From positions 90,798,466-90,862,465 of the forward strand of contig OZ021729.1 in NCBI GenBank assembly GCA_963978545.1: a stretch of DNA of 64,000 nt. The letters run 5' to 3'. Position 1 is the stretch's first letter. Each line of letters starts with the position of its first letter. Shown here in pieces: positions 34,640 to 46,701 of the stretch. The position numbers were made by a program, and so were the translations under genes. Under the pieces are notes generated by a model. The model saw only the letters and a list, made by a program, of their open reading frames with translations. It had not been told where the DNA came from and did not search any database. The DNA is from Linyphia triangularis (taxonomy: Eukaryota; Arthropoda; Arachnida; Araneae; Linyphiidae).

Positions 34640-36690
34640 GCAGGAGACATTACATGCTCTCCTCTTCTCACCCCATCTCTCTTTGCTCCCCTTCCCTAAT
34701 AGAAATACCTACTCAAAACTTGGAATAAAATTCTACCCTTCACTAATTTTAAATGGAATTAAAAAAAAAAGCATCAAACTTAAAAACTAAAATAAAGTAC
34801 AACACGTATTTGCTCTATTGATCATTACTTGCTTTGCCATATGACTTTTGCCTTCCAATTATTAAATATATACAAATATCTAAATATTTGCAACAATTAT
34901 AGAGAATACAAGTTTAAATATACATAAACATTTTTTTCACTATTTCTTTGTACAATGAAGATGTTGCCTTGTAAAGGATCCTTTCTCTTGAACGATGTTC
35001 TGCTGAATGTTGTTTAAACTTTGTGTGCCATGGACAAGTATAACAAACACATTTTCAGACAATTTCAGTGTTAGAAAAAGAATCTGACAATATTTAAAAG
35101 TTATTTTAACTGTTTTTTACTAAGATAACTGACTATACTGACTTATTATATTATTCATTATTGTTGATTTATATGAATATTATATTATACATTAATATTT
35201 TTTTTAATAACTCGTTAAATTTTTAAAAAAATTTCGGAAAACTGTTCTAAAAAACAAATAGCGGAGAAACATAAATTATCGATCTTATAATAAAGGAAAT
35301 GAAAAAGGAAAAAAATTACATTTCTTTTTATTTGCTAGGATTAATTTATATATTAAGAGCAATTTTTGAAAACTTTCAATATAAAATGAAATTCAAAGTT
35401 ATCACACAAAAAGAAAGGTCAGATTATAATTATAATTTAACTCTTTTTATATACTTAATATTAAGCACAAGTTTTAATTTATTCCAAAAACAATTTAATA
35501 ACTGCCAATACTTTGACTTCCAATTTCCCAATTAAAATTTGGTTAGAACATTTAATAATTTATTTTGTGTGTAACAACAGCTAATTAGTTCAGGACCTAC
35601 AGAACCACAAAGAACATCAATGCATATCCCAAAATTGAACCAGGTAGCTTTAGCATATGAATCCAGAACAGTTCCTACAGCCATACAAGGTGTTTGAAAA
35701 TTAAAAACTCTTCACAGTTGCGTAACATCATCCATTTCACAAATTCAATCAGAATGAAATTCAAGATTCAGTCTGATCCAATGAGCTATTTCTAAAACCG
35801 TGTTAAACGGCAAAAACCTGCAGCTTGAAGCCTAATCTGTATCAGTAGGTAGGTATGAAAAAGGAATCAAGATTTATATCGAACCAAATGATAGCACTTT
35901 TAATTCAAGATTCAAAAAAGGAGTTCAAAATATTCAGCACTAGGAATAATATGCATCAATTTGCATTACGATATATTCCGATTATTTAACAAACAAGTCT
36001 TTAACAAAAATCTTCTAAAATCTGAGTGGTGTTTCAAAATAGGTTGATTAAATCGGCTACAGTGGATTTTCTTGGCTTAAGGTCTATTACTCGGTAGAGT
36101 CACCCCCATTCATAAGTCATAAGGTCTATTACGCCTCCTAACATTTAACACAACATTAAGTGGGGATTAGGATGTTTTTTGATTCAAAAGATTTGATTGA
36201 AAAGGGATATTTAAAGGAGGAAAATGTCCCCTATAGGAGAATTTTCAAAGGGTGACAAAGTGCACATATTATAAATTTGGCACAGTTAGACTGTAAAAAG
36301 AATAGAATCCTTATAATAAATGTCACTCTTTTCATCCCTCTTATAGGAGTTGTAGAGTAAGGGCCTACAATACTTTTATCTAGAACGTTGAAATCTATAA
36401 TGCTAAATTTGATAAGAATTCATGGAAACCAACTCCAAGTTATTATCCTGCCCTTAGCCACAAAGACATATTTCTGAAATTTCAACAACTATAACTCTAC
36501 AGAAAATTGATTTATATCTAACATTTCTTTTAATATAAGTTATCACAAGCCAGCATTTTCACACTGAGAAAGGCCATCTTTCTGAGAAAAATTATTTTCA
36601 AAGTACCCATTCTTAGTCCTATTAGAGTAACATTTCCACTACTATAAAAAAATTAAATTCTACTTAATCCTTTCAAATGTCCTGACAGCA
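34640..36690. other. Gene-free stretch; possible 3' UTR or downstream region of the minus-strand exon
   Basis: AT-rich, no recognised repeat boundaries. If the exon at 36698-36765 is real, its 3' UTR would extend leftward from 36697. I do not see a convincing close polyadenylation signal. A duplicated phrase AAGGTCTATTAC occurs at about 36080 and 36121. Confidence 0.4.
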
Positions 36691-36697
36691 ACTGCAT

Positions 36698-36765
36698 TCA
36701 GTAGGTTCCCCGACTTCGTATGATGAGAATCTTCCAATTCAAAGGTGGGCCTTCATCAGGGTGAT
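36698..36765 (-). CDS. Probable terminal coding exon of an unidentified gene
   Basis: On the minus strand a good 3' splice site (GTCTTTTTGCAG, pyrimidine-rich, AG at 36767-36766) leads into an open stretch. It encodes HPDEGPPLNWKILIIRSRGT plus Tyr and a TGA stop at 36700-36698. Codon use and residue mix are protein-like, unlike the surrounding AT-rich chance frames. The exon would begin in phase with two bases of a split codon. I do not recognise the protein, and no upstream exon (above 36800) could be identified with confidence; introns may be long and full of the transposons described here. It could also be a pseudogene fragment. Confidence 0.45.
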
Positions 36766-37159
36766 CTGCAAAAAGACAAAAATCGATTAACCTAAAATAT
36801 TTAATAAAATACCAAAAAGTTCAGCTGTATTCACCGAGTTTCACAACCTCTGAAACCTATCTAACACGAATTAGTGAGAAAAGGTATCCACCTTAAATTT
36901 TAATTTATCTTTACCAAGATCACATCAAAATTAACTCAACCAAGAGTTTCTCTACCCTCTGTTAGTACAATAAAAGAGCTGCCTTAAATTTAAGGCAGCC
37001 TTGATGTTCTTGCATGATGTGTCATGGAGCTTAAGATGTTGTTTTGGGTGGCAACCCACTGTCATTCAGCCAAGTATAAAATAACAAAAAATGAAATCTG
37101 GCTACATGCTTACTTTCCTTCAAAAGACTGAGATTAGGAAAAACAAATTAAAATAGAAA

Positions 37160-37405
37160 AAATAATCGGCTTAAGGCTGATGTACAGGTAACCTTGGGCC
37201 TTAAGGCCAAGCCCATTACAAAGCTGTTTTTTTTATTTTAGTTTTATAAAAACATAGATACACCAATACAACTGAACAAATTCATCTGCCAAGTTTCAGC
37301 TCCATTAGTTGACGGCAAGGAGGTTAATAAAGTCTCCACACATTTCTTCGTCTTTCACATACCCAGCCACAAACATACACACAAAACCGAAGTTAATATA
37401 AAAGA
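37160..37405 (-). mobile_element. Helitron-like element end, minus strand
   Basis: Read on the minus strand from 37405, it starts TCTTTTATATTAACTTCGG after a host A, followed by TTTTGTGTGTATGTTTGTGG. This is a typical Helitron 5' style. It continues through CAAACTTGGCAG-type words to a GGCCTTAAGGCC palindrome near 37200. Related 5' ends lie at 40839, and a second copy of the palindrome part is at 37430-37500. The 3' CTRR end was not fixed. Confidence 0.5.
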
Positions 37406-37424
37406 TTTCAAAATATAAATAATT

Positions 37425-37545
37425 GGCTTAAGGTCAGTGTACAGTTAACCTTGGACCTTAAGGCTAAGCCCATAATAAAGTGGTTTTTTTTAATTTGAGT
37501 TTTATAAAACATTGATACACCAATGCAACTGAACAACACCAGCAT
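37425..37545 (-). repeat. Second copy of the GGCTTAAGG-rich segment
   Basis: Repeats TTGGCTTAAGGTCAGTGTAC, ACCTTGGACCTTAAGGC, AAGCCCATAATAAAG and a T-run, then ACACCAATGCAACTGAACAA, parallel to 37165-37290. Confidence 0.6.
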
Positions 37546-38357
37546 TCATCTCATTTTATACAAGCAGGCACATGCACAACACAGTGTCTTTCTGGTTCAC
37601 GCCCAAATAGTAAATGGGGATGGACACTGGACCACACTTTTGACCAATTGAAAACAATACCCTTGGTGTTTGAGGCCCAGGGTAAAAATAAGCATATAAA
37701 TGTATACGTTATTACAATGTAATCGAGCCACATGGCCATTGTGCCTTTGTACAAAGAAAATTCCAAATTAATCTACCCAACAATTCCCAAAACATTGTCT
37801 TGCAAGTCCAATACAAATTTCTCCCAAGTTGCAACTGCTAATTTGTATCAATTTTTAAACAAGGTCTTAAGAGGGAAACAACATAACGGCGAACTTGCAG
37901 CACAGGATTAGAAAACGCTGACTTTTCTCTTAACTGTAAGAAAGCAAACTTGTTCAGATGTGTGATGCAACTTCCTATCAATACCATAAAATGAGGTGAA
38001 ACCGAACAGAACTTCATAGAATTACAAAGAAATTAGTATTTTAAACAAATAAAGCAGTTTCATTAACTATATATATTTTTTTTAGTTGGCTAACATGTGT
38101 TTTCAAAACTGCCCTTATTTAAAAAAAATTCTAAAACAGAGTTCATAGAATCCAGCGAGTTTTAATGCCTCTAATTACTAACATGTACCTGTTATAAACC
38201 AATATATTTTTAGATAAATATAAACATCAACATTCCATACTAAATTTAACTTGGTTTTAAAAACTTTTATGTTTTGCCTCGTCTTGATTTTGAGATTTGC
38301 GAAGTGAATCGGAACACAAGAAAAGGGGTGTTAAAAAGCGGTTTTTGGCAAGATTAA

Positions 38358-38656
38358 CACATTTGCTGCCACCAAAATTTATATATCCATCCTCAAAAGC
38401 TGAATTTAAAAAAAGTGTTTTAATGATTAAAAACGTTCCTTATATTTTAATAGTAAAACCAGAAAAAAGGAAAAAAAAATTATTTCCTAAAAACATAAAA
38501 ATAATGCTTCACTAACGTGCCTCAAAAACCTCATCGTTCAACCTCCAAATCCGAACTAAAAATAAAGCAGTTTACTTATCATACTCGATCGTCGTCCCAG
38601 AGCGTCGCCGGCATGGGAGGTAGCGCCATGCTGACGCGCCAGAGGCAGCGAATGTG
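38358..38656. mobile_element. piggyBac-type MITE (299 bp), TTAA TSD
   Basis: Left TTAA (38354-38357) then CACATTTGCTGCC; right GGCAGCGAATGTG then TTAA (38657-38660). The terminal inverted repeat has one mismatch. TTAA target duplication is the hallmark of the piggyBac superfamily. Near its right end it is notably GC-rich (38590-38645, many CG dinucleotides). No transposase is encoded; it depends on an enzyme elsewhere. Confidence 0.8.
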
Positions 38657-39239
38657 TTAAGTTCTACATACTCAAGGATTCAATAATCAAGATTGCAGGC
38701 TTGAATAAATGTCAGAAGAGCCTATTTCCTGCATGGCAGAAAAGCCAGTTGTTGCAGTGGTTTTTCACTAGATGACTTCGTTGTATTTAAGGAATATGGA
38801 AAACACAATCTATATGGATGAAGACTCTGTGTGAGCAAAGTTTTACACCAACAAGCTTATTGCTATAACGGCATGTTTTACAAAAAGCACATGTAACTGA
38901 AGATATTTTCTGAAACAAACAAGGATGCTTTTCTCCTTCCTCAATAAGGAATTTGTATTCATACGACACGCAAACATAGAGTAAATTGAAAAATATTTTT
39001 AGTTTTAAAGACTATTTGGATGAGTTAGAAGAAGAGTTGACACACTTTCAATGATAGAATTTCTTTTGACAATATTGGATGAAAACAATTTTTATCTGTC
39101 ATATTAAAGGATTTTTTATGATAATTTTTTGTTCCTATTTACCACAACGTGTTACTCATTTTTTATCCCCCTTTCATATCCTTTAACTTTTCACACCTTT
39201 CATAAATTGTAATGAGTGTTCCAACTCACCCCTTTCTGC

Positions 39240-39415
39240 TGAGTGAATCGGAACTCCATGAAAAAATTTAAAATAAATGAAAGTCCTAGTTTTTTCAACA
39301 TTTTTTAAAGAAGGTAAGACCTAAGTTTTAATGTCAAAAATATGTTCCTTAACAAATCTTATTACACCTGATTTTTACTTTGGAAGTTGAAAAGTATTCC
39401 GATTCACCCCATTTT
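39240..39415. repeat. Inverted GTGAATCGGAA words
   Basis: GAGTGAATCGGAACTCC at about 39241 and its inverted form GTATTCCGATTCACCCC at about 39395; a third direct word AGTGAATCGGAACAC is at 38304. These may be ends of a short element. No target duplication was resolved. Confidence 0.35.
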
Positions 39416-40309
39416 AAAATAGTCTTGAGCTGAAAAGGTAAAATTATGAACATCGATTGTAGACAGCAATTGCCATCAGAGAATATTATATTCTAGTCCA
39501 GCTTGCACTTATTGATTGGGATATCACTCATTAAGGTTCACTATGCTTATTTTCATCTGCATATCTGATAGTACTGGAAAATTGTACCAAAACCCATCAG
39601 AAAAACTAAAAAATTGGTCCGTTGATGAAAATTGGCAAAAATGATTTCATTTGAAAAATGATTAATTTGTCCTGAAAATGAATAATCAAAAGAGTATAGA
39701 AAAATATCTAGCAAAGAAGGGTATTTCTTAGGGGTTGGGGGGCTTAGGGGATTTTATAACTGAAAAAATCATTTTGAAACAATATATACGCATGTGACGC
39801 ATGTTTTTAGAGTATTTTTTTTATGAATCGCATGAAAAAAAAGCACAATATAACCAAACTAGAAAAAGTTAGTCCTTTCTATAAACGAAAATGCATGTAA
39901 AAAGTGAGAAAAGGAAAAATACAACGTAAAAAATAAAAATTGATCAGTTCATGAAACTTGACAAAAACGCTTTATTTGTCATAAGAATAAAGAATTAAAA
40001 AAAAGAGTCTATAAAAATATCTAGAACAGAAGGGTGTTTATCTAGAATGTTGGAGGAGTGGGTTTTTTTTAACTGAAAATTAATTTCGGTATGACCCAGA
40101 CATGCAACAAATTTTTGCGAAGTATTTTTTAAGCTAAATCGAATGAAAATATAATATAACCCATAAAAAAACAATTTTTTTTTATATAAATCCTTTATAT
40201 GCATTGCCAATTTTTCAAAAATCAAAACACAACTTCTTGGGCTCAGATTAAGTTTAAATAATATTTGACCACTAAGAACAAAAGATCCATTCTACTTTTT
40301 TGCTACTTT

Positions 40310-40839
40310 TTTGCCCCAAAATTTTATTGTATACATTGTCATCTACATTGAGTCTATTTACCAAGATCTAGCTTGATTATAAGACGAAAAGTGGGTTAAT
40401 TACCCCTCCAAAGATTTTGCCTCGTCAACCTTAATAGGGGAAGGTTTCAGTCATTATATATCGCCAAATTGAATATGTTTTGTTAAGCTTGGTATCTGGA
40501 TAATAGAACATGAGTAAAAGCTGATAAACCTGATGTAAAGCAATAAAAATACATCTTTTATTTATTTTGATTAAAACAATTTGGGCAACAGGAAAGACTT
40601 CCAACAATGATCGGTAAAATGGGAATAATTAGTATTCTGAAGTGATTATAGAAGCACATTTAAAAGCGACGTTTAAGTGAGAATGACACCCTTAAAATTT
40701 GAATACACTGTCATCAACATCAAACCTATCTGCCAAGTTTTAGCCCAATTAGATTACAGCGAGTAAATAAGGCCTCTGCAGATTTGAGTGGCAGCGACAT
40801 ACACACCAAGCCACAAAAAATCGAAGTTAATATAAGAGA
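40310..40839 (-). mobile_element. Helitron-like fragments (two tandem, diverged)
   Basis: A 5'-like terminus at 40839 (minus-strand TCTCTTATATTAACTTCG after host A) matches the one at 37405. The body shares CATTGTCATC, CTATCTGCCAAGTTTTAGCC and AATAAGGCCTCTGCAGATTT with 37270-37350 and with 40975-41215. A more diverged piece (about 40310-40450) has the same words, suggesting repeated insertion or tandem growth of one family. Confidence 0.45.
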
Positions 40840-40974
40840 TATATTAAATGATATAATAATAACAACCAATTTTTATATTCATTGCCAAAGCACCTTTCTG
40901 TTGCCAGTGTATGAATTTATACACTCACATTCTAATATCATTTAATTATTCTGATTACAATTATTTATTAAAAC

Positions 40975-41215
40975 AATTCATTATTTATTGAAACAATTTT
41001 GGCAACAGAAAGAGTTTCTTCAATTATCGGTTAAATGCTATTTCAGCATGATTGGATGATGGCAAGTTGGTGTATTATAATTCGGTAAAAGCCACCTTTT
41101 AGTGACAGTGACAACCACCAAAATTTGATAGAATACATTGTTATCGACATCGAATTTATATCATCGTTAAGCTTCCGCAGATTTGACCTGAATAAGTATT
41201 GTTTTTCTTGTGGTT
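40975..41215 (-). repeat. Further copy of the 40.6-kb repeat
   Basis: Repeats AAACAATTTTGGCAACAG, GATCGGTWAAATG-like and CATTGTTATCGACATCGAA in the order seen at 40570-40740. Truncated on the right. Confidence 0.5.
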
Positions 41216-42482
41216 AGTTGAGGGCAGAGTTCGCCAAAATGCGTGAAATCTGTGTGAACACGCATTGAAAATCAATTTCCCCCATTGAATTAACCTCATT
41301 CGTGAATTCTCGCATCGGCACATCACAGTTAAATTTTAAAAAATAATCCTCCATTTTATAAAATCAGAGATCAATCCTAGGCGTTTTTCAAAGGGCGGAG
41401 CTACCTCCTTGCCCTTTTACTTTGAAAATAGCATCCTTTTCTGAAAAAGTGCAAAATTTTCTTTTATTTTCCAACGAAATGCAATATATACTGATCACCC
41501 CTCCGAAATCGCCAGATACGCATGCGCATTTATGATCAAACGTGCTTCGCACAAACCAGTGGACTGACTGAAGTCATTGGCAGGTTGCTGATACAACGTG
41601 CGGCATTAATAGGTGGATTGTAGGGGGGCGTCTCACAATTTGCAAATGTAATTTCGTATGTTCCTTAATTAAGTGTATTTCACCGGCTTTTTACCATGCC
41701 TTCTTGCACAAAATAGAGAAAACCTTTAACCACATGAGTGAATTCATGGAAAACGTAAATTAATACTATGTCGACCGCATGTTAAATCAAGATTCTTTCT
41801 TTTTTTTTAATTTTTCTGGACTGGTTCAGAAGTTTAGATAATTTCGCCTATGTGCATCGTCAGTGGTTTTTTTTAGATTTTCGGAATATCGCAAATAGTG
41901 AAGTTTTACTTCTCTGTCATTTGCTCGATTGTTTTTGAGGTGTCGCTGGCATTTGTCCGATAGTTTCACAGGACACCAACGTGGTGTCACCGAATAGCAT
42001 AGAGTTCAGAATTAGTTTAAGGTTTATAACCATCAAGTGTTTTTAGACGCATTTAAAAAGCATATTTCCGCTCCACTAGGCAAAATCGCGATCGTTGATA
42101 TTCTTGTAGTTATTAATTTTGCCAAAAAAACTTAATTTGCTTTAGTTTTAAAAAATACCCTTTGGATTTTAAAAATACCCCGTAAAATTTAGAGAAGGGG
42201 TGAAAATACCCTTTAGAAATATTTAACTGGCAAATACTGGTTGAGGGCTTAAATATCCTCACCCAACCAAAGTTTTCAGCAGATTAAACAAACAGTGAAA
42301 CAACTCTTGAGAAAAAGGACTTGGAGACGGTAATTTAGAAAAATTACATAAAATTTATTTATATAAAAAAAAAAGTTCGAAATTAAAAAAATCACCCTAT
42401 CTCAATTGCTGTGCGACCCACACAAAGAAAGTAATCGAGCCACTTCAGGCCAAGAGCAAAAAGAAGAAGCAATTAGTGCTTG

Positions 42483-42515
<33 letters not shown>

Positions 42516-43870
42516 ATATATATATATTTGAAAAAAAACTCACATAATCGGGCAACAAAATTAGCATTAAATATTAGATCACTCTACCATACCAGTTTCA
42601 ATATCTAAACTTACAAATTGGATCAAATTTAAATCAAGTCACACAAACTGAGTAAAGTGATCTGATTTGTTGATATATCTTAAAAACTTTGGTAAGACAC
42701 TAAGAAAAGTTTATTGTGAAATATAATTGGAACCGCACAAAACCGTAAGTTTAGAACTTACTTTAAAACCTCTGTGTGTTTCCTAACAGTTTTTTAATAC
42801 AGGAGGAAAGAATGAGAATGCAATAGTTTAGGACTCAATATTTACCTTATCAAGGTTCATACTTATTTTCAAAAAAAAAAAAAATTCCCTGAAATATTCC
42901 CGAGTTTTTTAGAGTCGTGTTTTACATCGCGGAGTTAATTATTTTTAGCAACAAAAAAATAGTCAAACCTCGATTACACAAATTTTTCAAATGACTTGAA
43001 GAAAGTCTCTTTTTTTTTAAGAATAACTTTGTGCAAGTCTTATGTTAACAAGTAATTCTGTAACTTCAATTTCTAAAGTTAGTGTTAAAGAAATAACAAC
43101 GAAGAAAAGATTTTTTTCCAGAGTAACAAAAAAATTTCTGGGTTTTAAGAGGGATTTTTCTCCTGAGATTTTGAAGTTGATTTATTTTACCTGTTCTCCC
43201 TGAGGCGTATGAACCCTGCTTATGTAAACTTTTTCTTGCAAGTTGATAAATCAGTTAGAACAGATAAATTCTATTCTTGTTTCATATTTTTATTTTTTGT
43301 AATTATACAAAATTATATTATCCACAATGCAGGTAAACTAACATTTTTAATAAAAAATTCAATCTATTATCATTTCGTACAGATTACTTCAGCATTGAGT
43401 TTTGTAATCTACACTATTTCAAAAATTCAAGATACAGAAGTTTAGAAGAACATTTTTTCGAAATAAACATGGAATATACAATGAACTTAGATTGTAAATG
43501 TAGGGAATTTCGAGATATAGAGGTTTTTGAGATGAACAGGTTTAAGATAGATAGGTATGATTGTAGTATTACAGTAAACTTCGTATGAGTTCTTATAAGC
43601 GGCTCCCTCTGTGAACAGTTTAAAACTAATTCTGTCAACATTTATTATAAAAGTATTTAACCATAACACTCTGTCGTCTATTTTAATTGTTCTAGTGCTA
43701 CATTTTACCCTTAGAAATACATAAAAAACAAGCAATTTTTAACATGAACAGAAGATATATACTGAACTAAAAGAACGATTGTGCATTAATTGATTGCAAT
43801 CTTAATAGAAATAACTAATAAGAATTAATAAAAATAAGTTATGATGTCAAATAAAACTTTGATGCAATTT
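41216..43870. other. Gene-free stretch with a (TA)n microsatellite
   Basis: No supported gene. A (TA)n run lies at about 42484-42528. A patch at 41230-41330 contains GCGTGAAATCTGTGTGAACACGC, an imperfect inverted repeat. Poly-A/T runs are frequent. Confidence 0.5.
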
Positions 43871-43876
43871 TGGTTT

Positions 43877-43976
43877 GTTTGTTTTCGAACCTTGCACCTT
43901 TAGCATAAAAAAACGAGGAGATAGAGGCTAAGAACTTAAGAGGCTAGAGCGCTTACCACACAGCTATCAGGTGGGC
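43877..43976 (-). repeat. tRNA-derived SINE, partial, minus strand
   Basis: Minus-strand reading CCACCTGATAGCTGTGTGG, then GGTAAGCGCTCTAGCC, then an ~35-bp insert, TAAAGGTGCAAGGTTCGAA. Head matches 53491 but the internal part is expanded, and the 3' tail is missing. Confidence 0.6.
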
Positions 43977-44242
43977 CGATGCAATTTTGGAATAATCATT
44001 AAATTTTTAATAATATCAATGAGTATAACTCTACTTACAAAATTTGAGTACTGCTACCTGGACCTTGCCTTATGTTAACATTCAGTATGTCGTCACTGAC
44101 CAACCTGGTTACATATTCTTACGGAATCCTATTGCAAGGGGAAACACATTGCTAGAATATAAATATAAAAAAAAAACAAAGTTAACTGTTTAAGCACTAT
44201 CAACTGCATGATAAAAATGAAGTATTGATGAAACAGATTTGA

Positions 44243-45085
44243 AGTACAAGGAAAAAGAAAGAAAACCATATATATCTACAGCATTTCTCTGCATGGTTAT
44301 GTATTAAAAGCAGCTATTACTTCAATGAATCCAAAAGAGATTTCTATAACACAATAACAGGAGAAGTCAAAATAAAAAATTTAGAAACTTTTGACAACAT
44401 AGTAAAACATACCAAAGATAACAATATAGATAATTGGGCATTAATTCCCTTAGAACAGTGTTTGCCACGAACTGCGTATGACTTATGTTGGAGCTTTTCG
44501 CGAGCCGTATACACCAAAATATATCTTTAATTATTATCGATTTAACAATATATAGCGTTTCTGAAAACTGTGGGGAAGTATTAATTTTTTTTTATCTTAA
44601 TAAAATTACAATTGATGTTTGATTTTTTTTTTTTTTTTTTTTTTCAAATAATCAAAAAAAAATAATAGTTTTCATTATTAGTAAATCAAAGTCTAAAAAA
44701 GAAGTGAATCTTCTGTTTCAACGTTACAATGCGATTTGATAAACTTTTAATAAAATTATATAAACAAATAAAAGTCCATTCCGTGTAATTTGATTTTTCT
44801 TTATCTTCTGTGGGGGCGGCGGGCCAAATCCGGCCTGCGGGCCGCATAGTGGCTAACGCTGCCTTAGAAGAAAATAAAAATATTAAACATTTTGAAGGCC
44901 AAATAATTAACAAAGGAGAGAATAAAAGGAGAGCTGAAGTTTTAGTAGAATGTTTTGCTTGGACAATTAGAGAAGACATTTCATGTACCAATACAGATAA
45001 AAACATTCAAATATTGCCTAAGCCTACTTTGATCATCGATGTAACTTTTGCTAATTTTAATTTCTGTAAATATATTATGGGTTAA
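44243..45085 (+). pseudogene. Possible DarT-like (DUF4433) ADP-ribosyltransferase fragment, split by a MITE
   Basis: An open plus-strand frame runs 44243-44455, is interrupted by the hAT MITE 44456-44861, and continues in the same frame from 44870 to a stop at 45083-45085. Seen: an aromatic YYFNESKRDFY-type segment, a Trp about 45 residues later, then KRRAEVLVECF. Known: in DarT, which ADP-ribosylates thymidine in single-stranded DNA and is the toxin of DarTG systems, an Arg/Ala-Glu-x-Leu-Val segment holds the catalytic Glu in the C-terminal part, following such an aromatic region. The N-terminal NAD-binding half is absent. Inference: a broken remnant acquired laterally or via an element. The similarity is from memory of the family pattern and could be misleading; it may be an unrelated protein. 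Confidence 0.35.
44456..44861. mobile_element. hAT MITE (406 bp), perfect 8-bp TSD
   Basis: Starts CAGTGTTTGCCAC and ends GTGGCTAACGCTG, matching inverted ends with two mismatches. CCTTAGAA directly flanks both sides (44448-44455 and 44862-44869). Eight-bp duplications and CAG...CTG ends are standard for the hAT superfamily. The right end has a GGGCCAAATCCGGCCTGCGG / GGGCCGCAT GC-rich hairpin of the kind seen in many hAT MITEs. The perfect duplication suggests a relatively recent insertion. Confidence 0.9.
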
Positions 45086-45255
45086 TCGTAATTTGTTTCC
45101 ACATTGGCCCTTGAGTAAACCATGTGGAAATGAAGTCACATGTAGTGTAAGTCATGTAAAAGAAATTGAGTTTAAAAAATTTGAATTTATACAGAATCTT
45201 TGCATGGTTTTTTAAACTTCAACTTTACAATACAAAACAGCAGTAAATATTTCCT

Positions 45256-45500
45256 GGTACAGATGTAGTATATAGGACATTTCTGTAGCGTAAATATATT
45301 TGGCATTTTTTTCCACAGATAAATGCAGTTTGTAGTTAAGGGTTTTATTTAAAGTTATATTCAATTTAATTTATATTTTAACTTTATTTTAGTTACTGTG
45401 TTTTTAATTTATTATTTATATTTTAACTTTATTTTAGTTACTGTGTTTTTAATTTAGGTGAATTTTCTAATTGCCAAATGTCGTATACTACATCTGTTCC
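45256..45500. repeat. Short foldback with internal 45-bp tandem duplication
   Basis: Arm GGTACAGATGTAGTATATAG (45258) pairs with TATACTACATCTGTTCC (about 45483). Between the arms a 45-bp unit (TTATATTTTAACTTTATTTT, then AGTTACTGTGTTTTTAATTT) is repeated twice (about 45370-45459). Confidence 0.6.
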
Positions 45501-46282
45501 TAATTCCTTAATAACACATGACTTGAAGAAGAAAATCTGAATTAAAATTACAGTCAAGCCAAAATGCGATTTCCTTAAAATGTAGTCTACGTCACATCTA
45601 ACAATTTCCAATATCAACATTAAAATAAAAGAAATAAACTATGGAAGTGGCTAAAATTAATATATATGTAGTGTTTCATTGATACGCGCTTTTATTACTG
45701 TCGAAATACTCTGTTGTAGTGCAAGGTCACAAGTGGAACTTGTACTCTATAGATACTTTCGCAGAATGTTCTATATGGGTCATTCTACAGAAAATCAGAA
45801 ATTCTAAAAAACGTTTTTAAAAAAAAAATTCCTCAAAAATTTTGATATTTACTTTAAAGGGAGATATAATTAAGAATAATATTATAATAGGTGAGTAAAA
45901 AATATTTTTTTAAATTTTATATCAATATTATAAAAAGTAGTGTCCAAGGATGTGACAGGAGGTATAAGACCCTGCCGAGAGTTATTAAATAAAGTTGAAT
46001 TTAAAATAAAAAGTTATAAAATATAAGTAACATTACTATTACAACTGGTTAAATATCATACAACTAAAAAAGTCACCAAATATAATAATTTTTGTTGATA
46101 TTTTTTATTTAAATAATATTTTCTGAAAATATTTTGACTAAAATAATTTAAATGGAAGAGAATATAACTGTGTGGGGTGTCACCTGATGCAGAACCAATC
46201 ATCTTATTATATTTTTGGAGGCCTAAAATTAAAAATAATTCATTTTAAATATTGAATCCTCAAAAGATAAAAAATATATATA

Positions 46283-46701
46283 CAGGGTTCCCACTCAAAT
46301 CACAGAATGAAAATCAATGACTTTAAAGGACCTAAATAATGTTTTTAAAGACCTTTGAAAATTTGTTTTCCAGCATCAAGTATACATATAAATTTAATAA
46401 AGTAAATTCTGCCAAAAAAGTTACAAGATAGCACATGCATAATACAAATATATCAGAGAATTCTGATTCTGTGCGGATAAGTGGCTGTCATGGGGGAGGT
46501 GCAAGTCTTGAGTTTTTTTTTTTTTTTTAATTAGCAGATGGACACACAAGATCTGTAAAAATTAATTACTTTTAAGGACCTCTAAGCATTTTCAAGCACT
46601 ATTAAGCCCCTCTAAGCAATTTCAAGTATTTCCAAGGCCTTGAAAACAATTTTAAAAATATTAAGCAATTTTAATGATTTTCAATGCCTGTGAGAACTCT
46701 A
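46283..46701. mobile_element. CAGGGTTCCCAC-family MITE (419 bp)
   Basis: Starts CAGGGTTCCCAC; the right end GTGAGAACTCTA is a mutated complement. The interior follows 2713-3137 (AATCACAGAATGAAAATCAA, GCGGATAAGTGGCTGTC). Flanks ATATA/ATAAA are a decayed 5-bp duplication. Confidence 0.7.

Noticed and set aside
37551..37766. 71-codon minus-strand frame as an exon
   Set aside because: No splice sites in the right places, and it adjoins repeat copies; no recognisable domain.
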